Shown: positions 1 to 8,928, counted from the stretch's first letter. The stretch is 64,000 nucleotides of DNA from Haladaptatus litoreus (GCF_900156425.1 NZ_FTNO01000001.1:1488001-1552000); one strand, 5' to 3'. Notes: generated by a model from the letters alone, not told the origin. Translations and numbers: made by a program.

Positions 1-1
1 G

Positions 2-1054
2 GTCGTCGAAGCGGCGGAGGATATCGGCTACCCCGTCGCGGTGAAAGCGCAGGTACATGTCGGCGGCCGCGGAAAGGCCGGAGGCATCAAACTCGCAGAA
101 GACCGCGACGAGGCGGAAGAGGCCGCAGAATCCATCATCGGGATGGATTTGAAAGGCTACACTGTCGAGAAGGTGTTGGTCGAAGGGGCCGTCGATTTCG
201 TCAACGAACTCTACGTTGGCGTGACGATGGACCGCGGCGAGGGCAAACCCGTCGCCATGGTGTCCACGAAAGGTGGCGTTGACATCGAAGCAGTCGCCGA
301 GGAAACCCCCGACGCAATCGCTCGGGAACACATCGACCCGGCGTTCGGAATGCACCCGTATCAGGCCCGAAAAGCGGTGTACGACGCGGGCGTTGACAGC
401 GACATTGCAATGGACGTTGCGAGCGTCCTCACGACGCTGTACGACCTGTGGGACGACAAGGACGCGAGCGACGCGGAAATCAACCCGCTGATGGTCACGA
501 GCGACGACGAAATCGTCGCCGCGGACGCAGTGCTCAACATCGACGGCGACGCGCTGTTCCGCCACCCCGACCTCGCGGAGATGGAAGAGGACTCCTACGA
601 GGACGACCTCGAACGCAAGGCTGGCGAGTACGGTTTCGACTACGTCCGACTCGACGGCAACGTCGGCATCATCGGCAACGGTGCCGGACTGGTCATGACG
701 ACGCTCGACCTCGTGGACTACTACGGCGGCGACCCCGCCAACTTCCTCGACATCGGTGGCGGCGCGAAAGCGGAGCGCGTGACGAACGCACTCGACATGG
801 TGTTCTCGGACGAGAACGTCGATTCGGTCGTCTTCAACATCTTCGGCGGCATCACCCGCGGTGACGAGGTTGCCAAAGGTATCAACGAGGCGCTCGAATC
901 GCTGGACGAGATTCCGAAACCGGTCGTCGTTCGACTCGCCGGAACCAACGCCGAGGAAGGGATGGAAATCCTGAACACCGACCTCGTTCAGGTCGAAGCA
1001 ACGCTCGAAGACGCGGTTCAGCGTGCCGTCGAAAACGCGGAGGAAGAACAATGA
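2..1054 (+). CDS. sucC: Succinate--CoA ligase (ADP-forming) subunit beta, 5' end cut off by window
   Basis: Beta subunit of succinyl-CoA synthetase, which interconverts succinyl-CoA and succinate with ATP formation in the cytoplasmic TCA cycle. The frame is open from base 2, so the true start lies before the window; about 350 residues are visible and roughly 30 are probably missing. The ATP-grasp part carries AEINPLMV; the C-terminal ligase domain shows [36 protein letters not shown] and [11 protein letters not shown], all typical of SucC. The stop overlaps the sucD start (ATGA at 1051-1054), so the two subunits are translationally coupled. Identification is secure. Confidence 0.96.
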   Translation, partial: VVEAAEDIGYPVAVKAQVHVGGRGKAGGIKLAEDRDEAEEAAESIIGMDLKGYTVEKVLVEGAVDFVNELYVGVTMDRGEGKPVAMVSTKGGVDIEAVAEETPDAIAREHIDPAFGMHPYQARKAVYDAGVDSDIAMDVASVLTTLYDLWDDKDASDAEINPLMVTSDDEIVAADAVLNIDGDALFRHPDLAEMEEDSYEDDLERKAGEYGFDYVRLDGNVGIIGNGAGLVMTTLDLVDYYGGDPANFLDIGGGAKAERVTNALDMVFSDENVDSVVFNIFGGITRGDEVAKGINEALESLDEIPKPVVVRLAGTNAEEGMEILNTDLVQVEATLEDAVQRAVENAEEEQ

Positions 1055-1920
1055 GCATTCTCGTCAACGACGACACCCGAGTAGTCGTCCAAGGTATCAC
1101 TGGCGGTGAAGGACGGTTCCACACCGAACAGATGATGGAGTACGGTACGAACGTCGTCGCCGGTGCTGTTCCCGGCAAGGGTGGGCAAGAAGTCAAAGGC
1201 GTGCCCGTCTACGACACCGTCCACGAAGCAGTCGCGGAGGAAGACGCCGACGCATCGGTTATCTTCGTCCCGCCCGCCTTCGCGGGAGACGCAATCTTCG
1301 AAGCACTCGACACGGACCTCGACCTCGCGGTCGCCATCACCGAAGGCGTCCCGACGCAGGACATGTCGAAGGTGTACAAGCGTCTCTCGGAGACCGACAC
1401 GCGACTGCTCGGCCCGAACTGCCCCGGCATTATCACGCCCGGCGAGGCCAAACTCGGCATCCTCCCCGGCAACATCTTCGAGGCCGGAAACGTCGGCCTC
1501 GTCTCCCGTTCGGGGACGCTGACCTACCAAGTGGTCGATAACCTCACCCAGCGCGGCATCGGCCAGACCACCGCCATCGGCATCGGTGGCGACCCGATTA
1601 TCGGTACGGACTTCATCGACGCTCTCTCGCTGTTCGAGGACGACCCGGACACCGACGCAGTCGTCATGTGCGGTGAAATCGGCGGCGAGGACGAAGAAGA
1701 CGCCGCGGCGTTCATCGCGGAGAACATGGACACCCCTGTGGCCGGCTTCATCGCGGGCCGAACCGCCCCGCCAGGGAAGCGCATGGGTCACGCCGGTGCG
1801 ATTGTCTCCGGCAGTGGGACGGGAACTGCGGAGAGTAAGATCAACGCACTGAACGACGCGGGCGTCCCGGTCGGCGACACGCCCGAGGAAGTCGCGGACA
1901 ACATCGAAGACTTCCTGTAG
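1051..1920 (+). CDS. sucD: Succinate--CoA ligase (ADP-forming) subunit alpha
   Basis: Alpha subunit of succinyl-CoA synthetase, partner of the preceding sucC product. It has an N-terminal CoA-binding Rossmann domain ([16 protein letters not shown] near the start, [12 protein letters not shown] in the middle) and a C-terminal ligase domain. The histidine that is phosphorylated during catalysis lies in [13 protein letters not shown], at about residue 247. At 289 residues it has the usual family length. The ATG overlaps the sucC stop by four bases. Two T-runs follow the stop and probably end the operon. Confidence 0.96.
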   Translation: MSILVNDDTRVVVQGITGGEGRFHTEQMMEYGTNVVAGAVPGKGGQEVKGVPVYDTVHEAVAEEDADASVIFVPPAFAGDAIFEALDTDLDLAVAITEGVPTQDMSKVYKRLSETDTRLLGPNCPGIITPGEAKLGILPGNIFEAGNVGLVSRSGTLTYQVVDNLTQRGIGQTTAIGIGGDPIIGTDFIDALSLFEDDPDTDAVVMCGEIGGEDEEDAAAFIAENMDTPVAGFIAGRTAPPGKRMGHAGAIVSGSGTGTAESKINALNDAGVPVGDTPEEVADNIEDFL

Positions 1921-1938
1921 AGTCGTTCGAGTTGCGGA

Positions 1939-1954
1939 TTTTTGGTTTCTTTTT
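1939..1954 (+). terminator. T-rich terminator after sucCD
   Basis: Two runs of five T (1939-1943 and 1950-1954) lie 18-34 bases after the sucD stop, with no hairpin. Oligo-T tracts are the usual intrinsic termination signal in archaea; the assignment here is inferred from position. Confidence 0.5.
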
Positions 1955-2021
1955 AGCTATGTTGTTTTTCGGTACGTCTTGTGCCACAAAGCGTATTATT
2001 CATTTCAATCATTAGTTGGTA

Positions 2022-2291
2022 ATGTCCGCGAGCGAGTTGATAAATCGTCGCAATATCGGTTTTGCGATGATACTCATCGGCCTGTTAGTTCTCATTCTGT
2101 CGAAACCCGACATTGGCACTTTTTGTCTCGCTGGTTCAAGTGGGGGAAGCATCGACCGTATCGTCATCGAATGGCACGAAATAGGGATTTCGTCCGGTGA
2201 TTGTTACTCGTATCTCAAACCTGCTGGTTTCATCGGAATCGGTGTTCTGAGCATTGTCGGTGGTAGTGCTATGGCAGTTCGAAACTGGTAG
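2022..2291 (+). CDS. Small two-helix membrane protein, unknown function
   Basis: I do not recognise this 89-residue protein. It has two hydrophobic segments, about residues 10-27 and 68-86, joined by a polar loop containing two cysteines, so it probably sits in the cytoplasmic membrane as a hairpin with the loop outside. ATG at 2022 is preferred over an in-frame TTG two codons earlier. The gene and its neighbours up to the tRNA at 4165 are AT-richer than the flanking chromosome, which fits acquisition through the adjacent tRNA integration site. No operon partner on this strand. Confidence 0.55.
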   Translation: MSASELINRRNIGFAMILIGLLVLILSKPDIGTFCLAGSSGGSIDRIVIEWHEIGISSGDCYSYLKPAGFIGIGVLSIVGGSAMAVRNW

Positions 2292-2372
2292 AAGTTTGAA
2301 ACTTGTTGAATTCTCAAAAGACAGTGATGGCTCGAATGTTGGTCACACCCAAAAATAAATTGCAGACCCGAC

Positions 2373-2930
2373 TCAGCAGTCGTCTCCAACCTCTACTTCC
2401 GCATCGTCCGAAACTGCTTCACCGTCTTTCGTCACTGGTGGGTCTTCGATACCGTTCGATTCCGCGTAGTCGAAGACGCTGTTGTCGTCCCGGTCACGGT
2501 GAAGCATCGCAACGAGTGTCTGGTCTTCTTTCAACTCCGATTTGTCGAACTCCCGGCCGCTGATATAGTCGAATAGTTGTACTTCGACGTTTTCGTGGGT
2601 TCCTTCGAAGAGGTGGTCGGTAACGCCGATGATGCTTTCGACGGGTTTGTCGTCGTACAATCGTTCGTCGTGAATGACAATAAATCCGTGTTCGGGAAGC
2701 GTGGCAGATTTCACGGTGACCGTGGTGCCATCCGTCGTTTGCGATTCGAACGTGACTGATGGCGAGGATTCCGTTTCGGACGAATCCTCGGCCGCGAGCG
2801 CGGTTCCACCGAGTGTAACTGCTGCACTCGCAACCGCGGTGGTGGTGAGGAAGGTTCGTCGCGAGGTTTTTTTGGACGGCGACTGACTTTGTTCTGGGTC
2901 GTTCTTACGCGGAGGATTGGATGCAGTCAT
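2373..2930 (-). CDS. Tat-exported DUF7282-like protein
   Basis: The N terminus is a clear twin-arginine signal: polar region, SRRTFL with the two arginines at residues 24-25, then a hydrophobic stretch ending TALA, so the protein is exported folded. The mature part (VTFESQTTDGTTVTV, HGFIVIHDE, VESIIGVTDHLFEG, TLVAMLHRDRDDN) resembles the haloarchaeal extracellular beta-sandwich domain called DUF7282; its ligand is not known. The C terminus is very acidic and ends in cysteine. It lies convergent to the small membrane protein gene at 2022 and has an AT-rich upstream region with an inverted repeat. Confidence 0.75.
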   Translation of the reverse strand: MTASNPPRKNDPEQSQSPSKKTSRRTFLTTTAVASAAVTLGGTALAAEDSSETESSPSVTFESQTTDGTTVTVKSATLPEHGFIVIHDERLYDDKPVESIIGVTDHLFEGTHENVEVQLFDYISGREFDKSELKEDQTLVAMLHRDRDDNSVFDYAESNGIEDPPVTKDGEAVSDDAEVEVGDDC

Positions 2931-2993
2931 CTATTTATCTGCCAATCTCTGGCGTTCAATAATTAGTAGAGAATTGATAAATATTTTCTGGGA

Positions 2994-3014
2994 GTGATAG
3001 TAATACTGTCACTT
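2994..3014. promoter_or_regulatory. 21-bp inverted repeat upstream of the Tat protein gene
   Basis: AGTGATAGT, three bases, then ACTGTCACT: nine-base arms with one mismatch. It lies just upstream of an A/T-rich TATA-like block (about 2975-2985) on the minus strand, the place where archaeal activators usually bind. No regulator can be assigned. Confidence 0.35.
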
Positions 3015-3087
3015 ATAATTATAAAAACATAAACCACGAAAATAAGAAATGACGAACGTATGGTCGAAGTCCATTTCAATAATATAT

Positions 3088-3333
3088 TCAGACTGCCCCG
3101 TCCTTTTCGCGTTTCTGCAAATGGAGTACTGCGGCGATGGACAAACTCGTGAACCCAACGAGTATCATCGTTCGGGCGATGCTCGCCCCAACTGTGTTGG
3201 CCACCATGCCTACTGACACTATGTCGCCGACGCGGACGAGAAGCGCGATGGTGAACGCCGACGCGCTAAAACTGATGAGAATTCGTCTTCCCGAATTTGT
3301 CAAATTGTACACAACTTGAGTTAGCAGAATCAC
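3088..3333 (-). CDS. Small membrane protein, unknown function
   Basis: An 81-residue protein with two probable membrane helices, about residues 18-45 and 53-71, and a basic, charged C-terminal tail (QKREKDG). The start is a GTG at 3333; no better ATG lies upstream in frame. Unknown function. It follows the DUF7344-like gene at 3434 on the same strand by 100 bases and could be cotranscribed with it. DUF7344 regulators are often found beside small membrane proteins in haloarchaea, which makes a functional pair possible but unproven. Confidence 0.5.
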   Translation of the reverse strand: MILLTQVVYNLTNSGRRILISFSASAFTIALLVRVGDIVSVGMVANTVGASIARTMILVGFTSLSIAAVLHLQKREKDGAV

Positions 3334-3433
3334 TGTTCTGCTGTCTGAAAATGCAAAAACTCGGGTTGACTGGATTCGAACCTCATAGGGAACATATTCA
3401 CTTGCCAGTCAGCACGAGAAAACTACCCCGCTG

Positions 3434-3772
3434 TCACTCCTCCGATTCGGGTTCTTCGATTATTTTGGCGAGATTGATGATTGTGTCGAATTCCGGCGAT
3501 GTACCGTTTATTTTCACCATCTTTTCGTTGACGTCGTATTCGATGAACTCGACATTGGCCGTTTTTGGAAGGTCGGTGTGGACGAGCGATATTTCCACTT
3601 CTCTAAACTTGTCTGCTGGAATGTCGTTTCCCGATGCACTACTCTCCCAATCGGCCACCGTCTCCACAAGTTCGTCCACGGGAACTGATTCCCCTTGTTC
3701 TTCGAGGTAGTAGAGCACGTATCGCCGCCGTTTTTCGCTCAGGAGGTCGAAAATTGTATTTAACGAAGCCAT
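3434..3772 (-). CDS. DUF7344-like winged-helix protein
   Basis: A 112-residue acidic protein resembling the haloarchaeal DUF7344 domain, a putative winged-helix transcription factor: LNTIFDLLSEKRRRYVLYYL at the N terminus is the usual first helix, followed by ELVETVADWE and a VEISLVHTDLPKT segment matching the recognition region, then a short C-terminal helix. ATG at 3772 is preferred; a GTG one codon earlier is possible. A TATA-like CTATAGTA lies about 28 bases upstream. Target genes are unknown; the adjacent small membrane protein is a candidate. Confidence 0.7.
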   Translation of the reverse strand: MASLNTIFDLLSEKRRRYVLYYLEEQGESVPVDELVETVADWESSASGNDIPADKFREVEISLVHTDLPKTANVEFIEYDVNEKMVKINGTSPEFDTIINLAKIIEEPESEE

Positions 3773-4164
3773 CACTACGCACCTGTTAATACTTCAGTAC
3801 TATAGATAGCTTTTGGTGCGTTAACAATTTTTAGTCATAGGTTATTCGAACTACTCGTTTTGCATCGTGGCCCGCGTAATTCGCTAACGATATTTTCGTT
3901 CGGGGGAATTTCTGTCTGCCATAGAGAAACTTGTTGGCTGAGAACCAACAAATTTAGTTATCGATGGAGACTTTTTGTTCCGCTCGCGGATCTGCTTGCC
4001 ATAGAAGTAAGGGGTCGGGGCAGATTCGAACTAGACAAGTCGCGCGAGCGAAGTGAGCACGTCTTGGCGTGGTTCGAATCTGCCCCGCTCACGAATTTGC
4101 CGTTCGTGTGAGAGACAAGCGTCGCAGACGCGCCGCTCGTCGGATTACTCACGCCAAAATTCAG
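3773..4164. other. Gene-free strip next to tRNA-Val with integration-site remnants
   Basis: About 390 bases without a credible gene. The first part holds the promoter of the DUF7344-like gene. Bases 4012-4032 repeat exactly the 3'-terminal 21 bases of the tRNA-Val (4166-4186), in the same orientation. Bases 4072-4086 repeat 15 of them in the opposite orientation, so 4017-4031 and 4072-4086 form a perfect inverted repeat. The strip is best read as decayed attachment-site DNA. Confidence 0.6.
4012..4032 (-). repeat. att-like duplication of the tRNA-Val 3' end
   Basis: Twenty-one bases identical to tRNA-Val bases 4166-4186, covering the T-loop, 3' T-stem and acceptor 3' strand. The bases on either side differ, so the identity is sharply bounded. 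Duplicated tRNA 3' ends are the classic trace left by tyrosine integrases. Only 133 bases now separate the two copies, so any element that lay between them has been almost wholly deleted. Confidence 0.65.
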
Positions 4165-4239
4165 TGGGTCGGGGCAGATTCGAACTGCCGATCTGCTCCG
4201 TGTGAAGGAGCTGTCATAACCGGACTAGACTACCGACCC
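4165..4239 (-). tRNA. tRNA-Val (anticodon CAC)
   Basis: Read on the minus strand, 75 bases fold as a complete cloverleaf: acceptor GGGTCGG paired with CCGACCC, discriminator A, anticodon stem GCTCC/GGAGC with loop TTCACAC giving anticodon CAC, and T-arm GGCAG/CTGCC with loop TTCGAAT. No intron and no encoded CCA. Anticodon CAC reads GUG valine codons. The 3' end is duplicated at 4012-4032. Confidence 0.95.
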
Positions 4240-4317
4240 GCGTAGTTTGACGTTTCCCTGCCCGAGACTTAAGGCTTGCTTTCGACAGTGGGCGGCCACC
4301 ACGACCAAGACCGACCG

Positions 4318-5637
4318 ATGCCGAAAGCGACCATGACCGACTGGAACGTGGTGAGCGTCGAAGAGGTCGCCCCCGAAGTTCGAACCGGCGAGAAATCGCT
4401 CCATCGCGTCCTCGAAGAACACGCAGGGAAACGGACGAAATTCGTCCTCCCGGAAGGTCGCTACCGTCTCGACGGTCGATTCGAGCACAACGACTGCGAG
4501 GCGATTGCCGTCGTGGGCGACCCCCACGCCACGCTGGTCGTGACCGACCCCGACCAGCAGTACGGACTGGATGTCGGTGGAGGATGGGGCGCAACTCCAG
4601 AAAATTCCGCCGAATCGGTTGAAATACGAAACCTCACCTTCGACATGACTGCCGACGGCGTCGGGTCGCAAGCAGTCTCGGCGCGGGCGAGCCACGACCT
4701 GAAAATCGAGGATGTGAGGGTCGATGGCGAATGCGCCGCCGCAGACAAGGGTGCCCTCGGCGCGATTTACGCGGCGGTAACGCACCCCGACGGAAAAGGA
4801 ATCGTGTCCGTCTCACTCCCCGACGGCTGTGAGTTCCGCCCGGACACGTATCCCGACCAGTCCGCCGTCGAATCCCAAACCAGCCACCCAATCGGTATCA
4901 GCGTCACGGACGACCATCGCGGCGAGTTGACGTTTCGGGACTGCCACGTCGAGGGGTGGGTCAACAACGGCGGCTATCTGGCGGGCGGCGAAGGCCCCTG
5001 CATCGTGGAGGGCGGGATCTGGACAAACAACGGCAACGCGAACCTGCGGTTGGGGAAGGACGACGTGGCCCACGATGTTCGAATCGAAATGGACGAAATC
5101 GAGTACACCGGGTGCGGCCTCTGGCTACAGGAAGGAAACGTGCGGGTTTCGGGCGGTGAGATTTCCCTCCCGAACTGCGATAACGACGGTCTACGCGTGT
5201 CGAGCGAGTCTGCTCAGATACGCGATCTGCAGATCGACTGCGAGTCGTCGGCACGAGCCATCAAAGTCAACGACGGAGGTGGGTCGGTTCTGCTGGACGG
5301 TGTCGAACTGGACGACTGGGGCGACGGCTCGAAACACGGCTACTGCGCCGAAATCTGGCGCGAAGGAACGACGCTTCGGAACTGCCGACTGGCGTTTCAC
5401 TCCGGCGAGAAGAACCGAAACGGAATCAACCTCGTTGCGCCCCGAATCGTTTTCGACGGCGTGACTGCGACCCACGACGCGGACGACAGAACGACCGTGC
5501 TGGTCAAAGGCGACCACGTCGAATTGCTGAACTCCACGTTTCGGGGACGCGTGGACGTAGACCGAAAGAATGCAAAATCGCCGCGGTTCGAGAACGACGA
5601 TTTTACCGACTGCGAGTGCGTCGGATTCGACTACTGA
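4318..5637 (+). CDS. Right-handed parallel beta-helix protein
   Basis: A 439-residue acidic protein made of repeated short turns: VEIRNLTFDM, LKIEDVRVDG, LTFRDCHVEG, RVSGGEISL, AQIRDLQID, VLLDGVELDD, VELLNSTFRG. This is the pattern of a right-handed parallel beta-helix (pectate-lyase-like fold), used by polysaccharide lyases and many surface proteins. No signal peptide is visible, so a cytoplasmic role or unrecognised export is open. ATG 4318 is chosen; TTG at 4276 would extend into sequence unlike a protein, and ATG 4333 is another option. Substrate and function are unknown. Confidence 0.7.
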   Translation: MPKATMTDWNVVSVEEVAPEVRTGEKSLHRVLEEHAGKRTKFVLPEGRYRLDGRFEHNDCEAIAVVGDPHATLVVTDPDQQYGLDVGGGWGATPENSAESVEIRNLTFDMTADGVGSQAVSARASHDLKIEDVRVDGECAAADKGALGAIYAAVTHPDGKGIVSVSLPDGCEFRPDTYPDQSAVESQTSHPIGISVTDDHRGELTFRDCHVEGWVNNGGYLAGGEGPCIVEGGIWTNNGNANLRLGKDDVAHDVRIEMDEIEYTGCGLWLQEGNVRVSGGEISLPNCDNDGLRVSSESAQIRDLQIDCESSARAIKVNDGGGSVLLDGVELDDWGDGSKHGYCAEIWREGTTLRNCRLAFHSGEKNRNGINLVAPRIVFDGVTATHDADDRTTVLVKGDHVELLNSTFRGRVDVDRKNAKSPRFENDDFTDCECVGFDY

Positions 5638-5662
5638 TTCGTTTACGACCGAGTATCCGCGA

Positions 5663-5956
5663 TTAACTCATTCCGATGCGTTTTCGCGCGTCTTTGACCG
5701 CATCGCGCGACCGCCGTTTTGCTTCCCGTGACCGACGTTTGACCTTCTGCGACCGTTGCTTGGCAGTCTGCTCCGCGTTTCGAAGATTCTTTCGCACTTT
5801 CTCCCGGCGCGTCGGTTCCGGTTCAGATTCCTGCTCTCTCCCCGTCCACGTTCTGAATTTTCGTTCTCCGGTATCCAACTCCGCTTGGACGCCGCGGCGG
5901 AGATGACTTCCCGACCGTCGGAAATAGTACCACGCGTCTTTGAAATGTTTGTTCAT
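5663..5956 (-). CDS. DUF7553-like small protein with a highly basic tail
   Basis: Ninety-seven residues. The first half (NKHFKDAWYYFRRSGSHL, then ERKFRTWTGREQE) resembles the conserved haloarchaeal DUF7553 family of small helical proteins of unknown function. The second half is almost wholly helical and basic, with repeated units such as VKRRSREAKRRSRDAVK. That is odd in an organism whose proteins are mostly acidic and suggests binding to nucleic acid or membrane. ATG 5956 is preferred over a TTG at 5968. It is convergent with the beta-helix gene. Confidence 0.6.
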   Translation of the reverse strand: MNKHFKDAWYYFRRSGSHLRRGVQAELDTGERKFRTWTGREQESEPEPTRREKVRKNLRNAEQTAKQRSQKVKRRSREAKRRSRDAVKDARKRIGMS

Positions 5957-6069
5957 CGTGCCACCCAATCATGTCCTTAGGCGAGCAACAGATAAAATCG
6001 TTCCGTCGAAGTTCAGACCGAACGGTCGTTCAAAAACGGTATTATCCCGGCCGAGAAAAACACGGGTGT

Positions 6070-7023
6070 ATGTTTACGCGGCTTTCGATTCCGACGCCGT
6101 TTCAAATCGGCCCGGTGAACGCCTATCTTTCGGGGCGAACGCTGGTCGATCCGGGGCCGGGAAGTGAGGAGGCATGGACCGCACTGCTCGAGGGGTTAGA
6201 AGGAAACGGGATGGGACCGACCGACATCGAACAGGTTCTCGTCACGCACCCTCATCCCGACCATTTCGGGTTGGCAAAACGACTCCGCGAGGCGGGTGCG
6301 CGCGTCGTCGCGAGTCACGACACTGCGTCGATTATTCGCGATTTCGTATCCCGACTGGAGTACGAACAGTCGTATTTCGCCGATTTCTTCGACAAAAGCG
6401 GAATGGCGAGGACGACGGCGGAAACCGTCACCAATCTTCCGGAAGCGTACCTGTCGGTTTCTCCCGGCGTCGAAACCGACCTCGAACTCGCAGACGGCGA
6501 GTCCGTCACAGTGGACGGCGTCGATTTGACCGCGGAGTCCGTGCAGGGTCACGCGCCCGGCGAGACGATTTTCACGTTCGAAGAAAGCGGTAAATCGAAA
6601 GCCATCGTCGGCGACCACGTTCTCGCAGACATCACGCCGAACCCGCTACTCCAACCACCGATGGAAACGGGTGGCAATCGCCCTCGCGTCCTTCCGGCGT
6701 TCAACCGCTCGCTCTCCGAGCTTCGTGAGCGCGAACTGGATTACATCTTCCCGGGGCACCGCGAAGAAATCGGAAACCCGACTGGGCGAATCGGTGAAAT
6801 TCTGGAAGCACACGAAGATCGCACCGAAAACGTCCGCGAATTGGTCGAGGGGCCGACGACGGCGTTCGACGTGATGGAAGGGCTGTTCGACGACCTTCCG
6901 GCGACGGAGTACTTCCCGGGGATGAGCGAGGCAGTCGGTCACTTGGACGTGCTCGAAGAGCGCGGCGACGTAAGCCGACAAGAACAAGGTGGTGTCGTGA
7001 TGTACGAAGAGGTATCTGCATGA
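6070..7023 (+). CDS. Metallo-beta-lactamase fold hydrolase
   Basis: A 317-residue MBL-fold enzyme. The metal-binding motif THPHPDH (about residues 60-66), SVQGHAPGE and VGDHVL supply the expected histidines and aspartates for a two-zinc site, and the C-terminal third (PGHREEIG followed by helices) matches the glyoxalase II / LACTB2-like subgroup; substrate not predictable. ATG 6070 is chosen because a TATA-like block near 6040 lies about 28 bases upstream, as for a leaderless mRNA; longer in-frame starts add non-conserved sequence. The stop overlaps the next start (ATGA at 7020). Confidence 0.85.
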   Translation: MFTRLSIPTPFQIGPVNAYLSGRTLVDPGPGSEEAWTALLEGLEGNGMGPTDIEQVLVTHPHPDHFGLAKRLREAGARVVASHDTASIIRDFVSRLEYEQSYFADFFDKSGMARTTAETVTNLPEAYLSVSPGVETDLELADGESVTVDGVDLTAESVQGHAPGETIFTFEESGKSKAIVGDHVLADITPNPLLQPPMETGGNRPRVLPAFNRSLSELRERELDYIFPGHREEIGNPTGRIGEILEAHEDRTENVRELVEGPTTAFDVMEGLFDDLPATEYFPGMSEAVGHLDVLEERGDVSRQEQGGVVMYEEVSA

Positions 7024-8729
7024 ACGACTTGCAACCAGTCGCGCTCGGAGAGGAGCCAGCAGACCTCGTGATTCGAAACGGGCGTGTACTGCTTCCCGAA
7101 CCCGGCGAGTTCCAAGCCAGAGACGTGGTCGTGACGAACAACCGTGTCGCCGCGCTTCCGAAGGACGCGACGGACGCAATCGGCGACGACACGAAAGTCA
7201 TCAACGCCAACGACCGCGTCGTTTCGCCGGGATTCATCGACGCCCACACGCATATCGACCTTCACCAGACGTTCGAGAACGCCTACCACTACGCACTCGA
7301 AGGCGGAACGACAACAGTCGTGACCGAAGTGACGGGATTCGGTCCGGCGTTCGGCCCGGAAGGCGTAGAGCAGATGCTCGCCGCAACGTCCTACCTTCCG
7401 ATTCGTGTGTACGCGACCGTCCCGCCGCAACCGCTCCTCGACACGTTCGGCCCGGCGCGCGGGGATTCCGACGCGCTCGCAAATCTGCTCGAAGACGCGA
7501 GAATCGTCGGCGTCGGCGAAACCGATTGGATTCACGCCGTGGGGCGCGACACGCCAGCAGAAGCCTTGTACGACCGCGCAGAACGGGTCGGCAAAACCGT
7601 CTCGGGCCACGCCGCGGGCTGTTCCGAAGAGAAGCTACAGGCGTTTTCGACCATCATCGACGACGACCACGAGGCGATTTCCGGCGAGGGAATCGTAGAA
7701 CGCGTCGAAAACGGGATTCACGCAATCGGTCGATGCGGGTCGATTCGGGACGACATGAGAGCAGTCGGCGAGGCCTACGAGGAAATCGGTGCCGACGAAA
7801 TCTCGCTCTCGACCGACGGCATGTGGCCTCGTGAACTCATCCGCGAAGGCTACATGGACGTGGTCGTTCGGCGGGCAATCGAGGAAGGAGTTCCGCCTGC
7901 CGACGCTATTCGGATGGCCACGCTCAATCCGGCCCGACATTTCGGCCTCCAAAATCTCGGCTCGCTCGCGCCCGGCAACATCGCCGACATCGTTCTTATC
8001 GACGACTTGGAAACCGTCAACGTCACCACCGTCATCAGCGGCGGCGAAGTCGTCTACAACAAACACGAGACGACCGTCGCCCCGCGCTCCTACGAGTATC
8101 CGGAGCATTTCTACGACAGCGTTAACGTCAGCACCGACCCCGACCAGTTCCGCGTTTCGGCGACGGACAAGCCGGTTCGCGCAATCGAGTACCGGGAAGG
8201 GTTGCTGTCGGGACAAACGACGGTGTCGCCTCCAGTCGAAGACGACGAACTCGTCGCAGCACCGGAGGACGACCTGCTGAAGGTGACCTTGCTCGACCGT
8301 CATCCAGAAGGCGACGGAACCGGGTTCACCGGATTCTTGACCGGTTACGGGTCGTTCGAGGGTGCAGTCGCAACCAGCGTGGTCTGGGAGACGCCCGGTG
8401 TGATAGCAGTCGGAAGCGGCGACGACATGCGGCGTGCTGTTACGCACGTCAACGAGATGGGCGGCGGTTGGGCCGTCGTCAGGGACGGCGAAGTTGTCAC
8501 TGAACTACCAATGCGAGTCGCTGGCGTCTGTTCCGACCTCGAAGTGGAGGAAACGGCGAAACTCTACGACGCCGTAGAGAGCGCCCTTCGAACGCTCGGC
8601 GCGAACGTCGAACGGCCGATGCTCGCCGTTCAGACACTCACGTTCCCGGGCGTTCCGTCGCTGAAAATGGCTCCGTCGGGTTACGCCGACATCTTCTCAC
8701 GCGAAATCGTCGGCCTGCAGGTCGAGTAG
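7020..8729 (+). CDS. Adenine deaminase family amidohydrolase (divergent)
   Basis: A 569-residue amidohydrolase with the domain order and length of adenine deaminase: N-terminal beta-sandwich, PGFIDAHTHID (first metal histidines), a TIM barrel with VSGHAAG, STDGMWPRELIREG and MATLNPARHFGL, then the long C-terminal domain (PSLKMAPSGYADI). Adenine deaminases convert adenine to hypoxanthine with two metals. Here several family signatures differ: the usual ESSM after the HxH is missing, and the usual TDD reads TDG. The substrate may therefore not be adenine. Coupled by ATGA overlap to the MBL hydrolase upstream, so the two probably act in one pathway. Confidence 0.8.
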   Translation: MNDLQPVALGEEPADLVIRNGRVLLPEPGEFQARDVVVTNNRVAALPKDATDAIGDDTKVINANDRVVSPGFIDAHTHIDLHQTFENAYHYALEGGTTTVVTEVTGFGPAFGPEGVEQMLAATSYLPIRVYATVPPQPLLDTFGPARGDSDALANLLEDARIVGVGETDWIHAVGRDTPAEALYDRAERVGKTVSGHAAGCSEEKLQAFSTIIDDDHEAISGEGIVERVENGIHAIGRCGSIRDDMRAVGEAYEEIGADEISLSTDGMWPRELIREGYMDVVVRRAIEEGVPPADAIRMATLNPARHFGLQNLGSLAPGNIADIVLIDDLETVNVTTVISGGEVVYNKHETTVAPRSYEYPEHFYDSVNVSTDPDQFRVSATDKPVRAIEYREGLLSGQTTVSPPVEDDELVAAPEDDLLKVTLLDRHPEGDGTGFTGFLTGYGSFEGAVATSVVWETPGVIAVGSGDDMRRAVTHVNEMGGGWAVVRDGEVVTELPMRVAGVCSDLEVEETAKLYDAVESALRTLGANVERPMLAVQTLTFPGVPSLKMAPSGYADIFSREIVGLQVE

Positions 8730-8730
8730 T

Positions 8731-8928
8731 TCACGGTCGCTCGCCTTCGTGTTCCCGAATCGTTCGGATCTGTTCGTAAGGGAAGAAGTTTCGCCCACCT
8801 TTTCGTCGTAACCACACGCCCGTTTCGTAGAACTCTAGCTTATCCCCTTCGACCGGCGAAACGATGTTCTGCTCTCCCCCGCGCGTGCCGGACGGTACGA
8901 GGTACACGTCGTACAGTGTGTCTGGCAT
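8731..8928 (-). CDS. Small conserved-looking protein, unknown function
   Basis: A 65-residue protein (PDTLYDVYLVPSGTRGG, LEFYETGVWLRRKGG, FFPYEQIRTIREH) with alternating beta-like segments and no membrane helix or metal motif. I do not recognise it. ATG 8928 is preferred; GTG 8934 is two codons earlier. Its stop lies one base from the stop of the adenine-deaminase-like gene on the other strand, so the two are convergent with no spacer. The codon use and compositional bias look like a real haloarchaeal gene. Confidence 0.6.
   Translation of the reverse strand: MPDTLYDVYLVPSGTRGGEQNIVSPVEGDKLEFYETGVWLRRKGGRNFFPYEQIRTIREHEGERP

Noticed and set aside
3355..3395. tRNA-like TTCGAA stretch inside the region 3334-3433
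   Set aside because: The bases around GATTCGAACC do not form a five-base T-stem or acceptor, so it is not a tRNA fragment that I can support.
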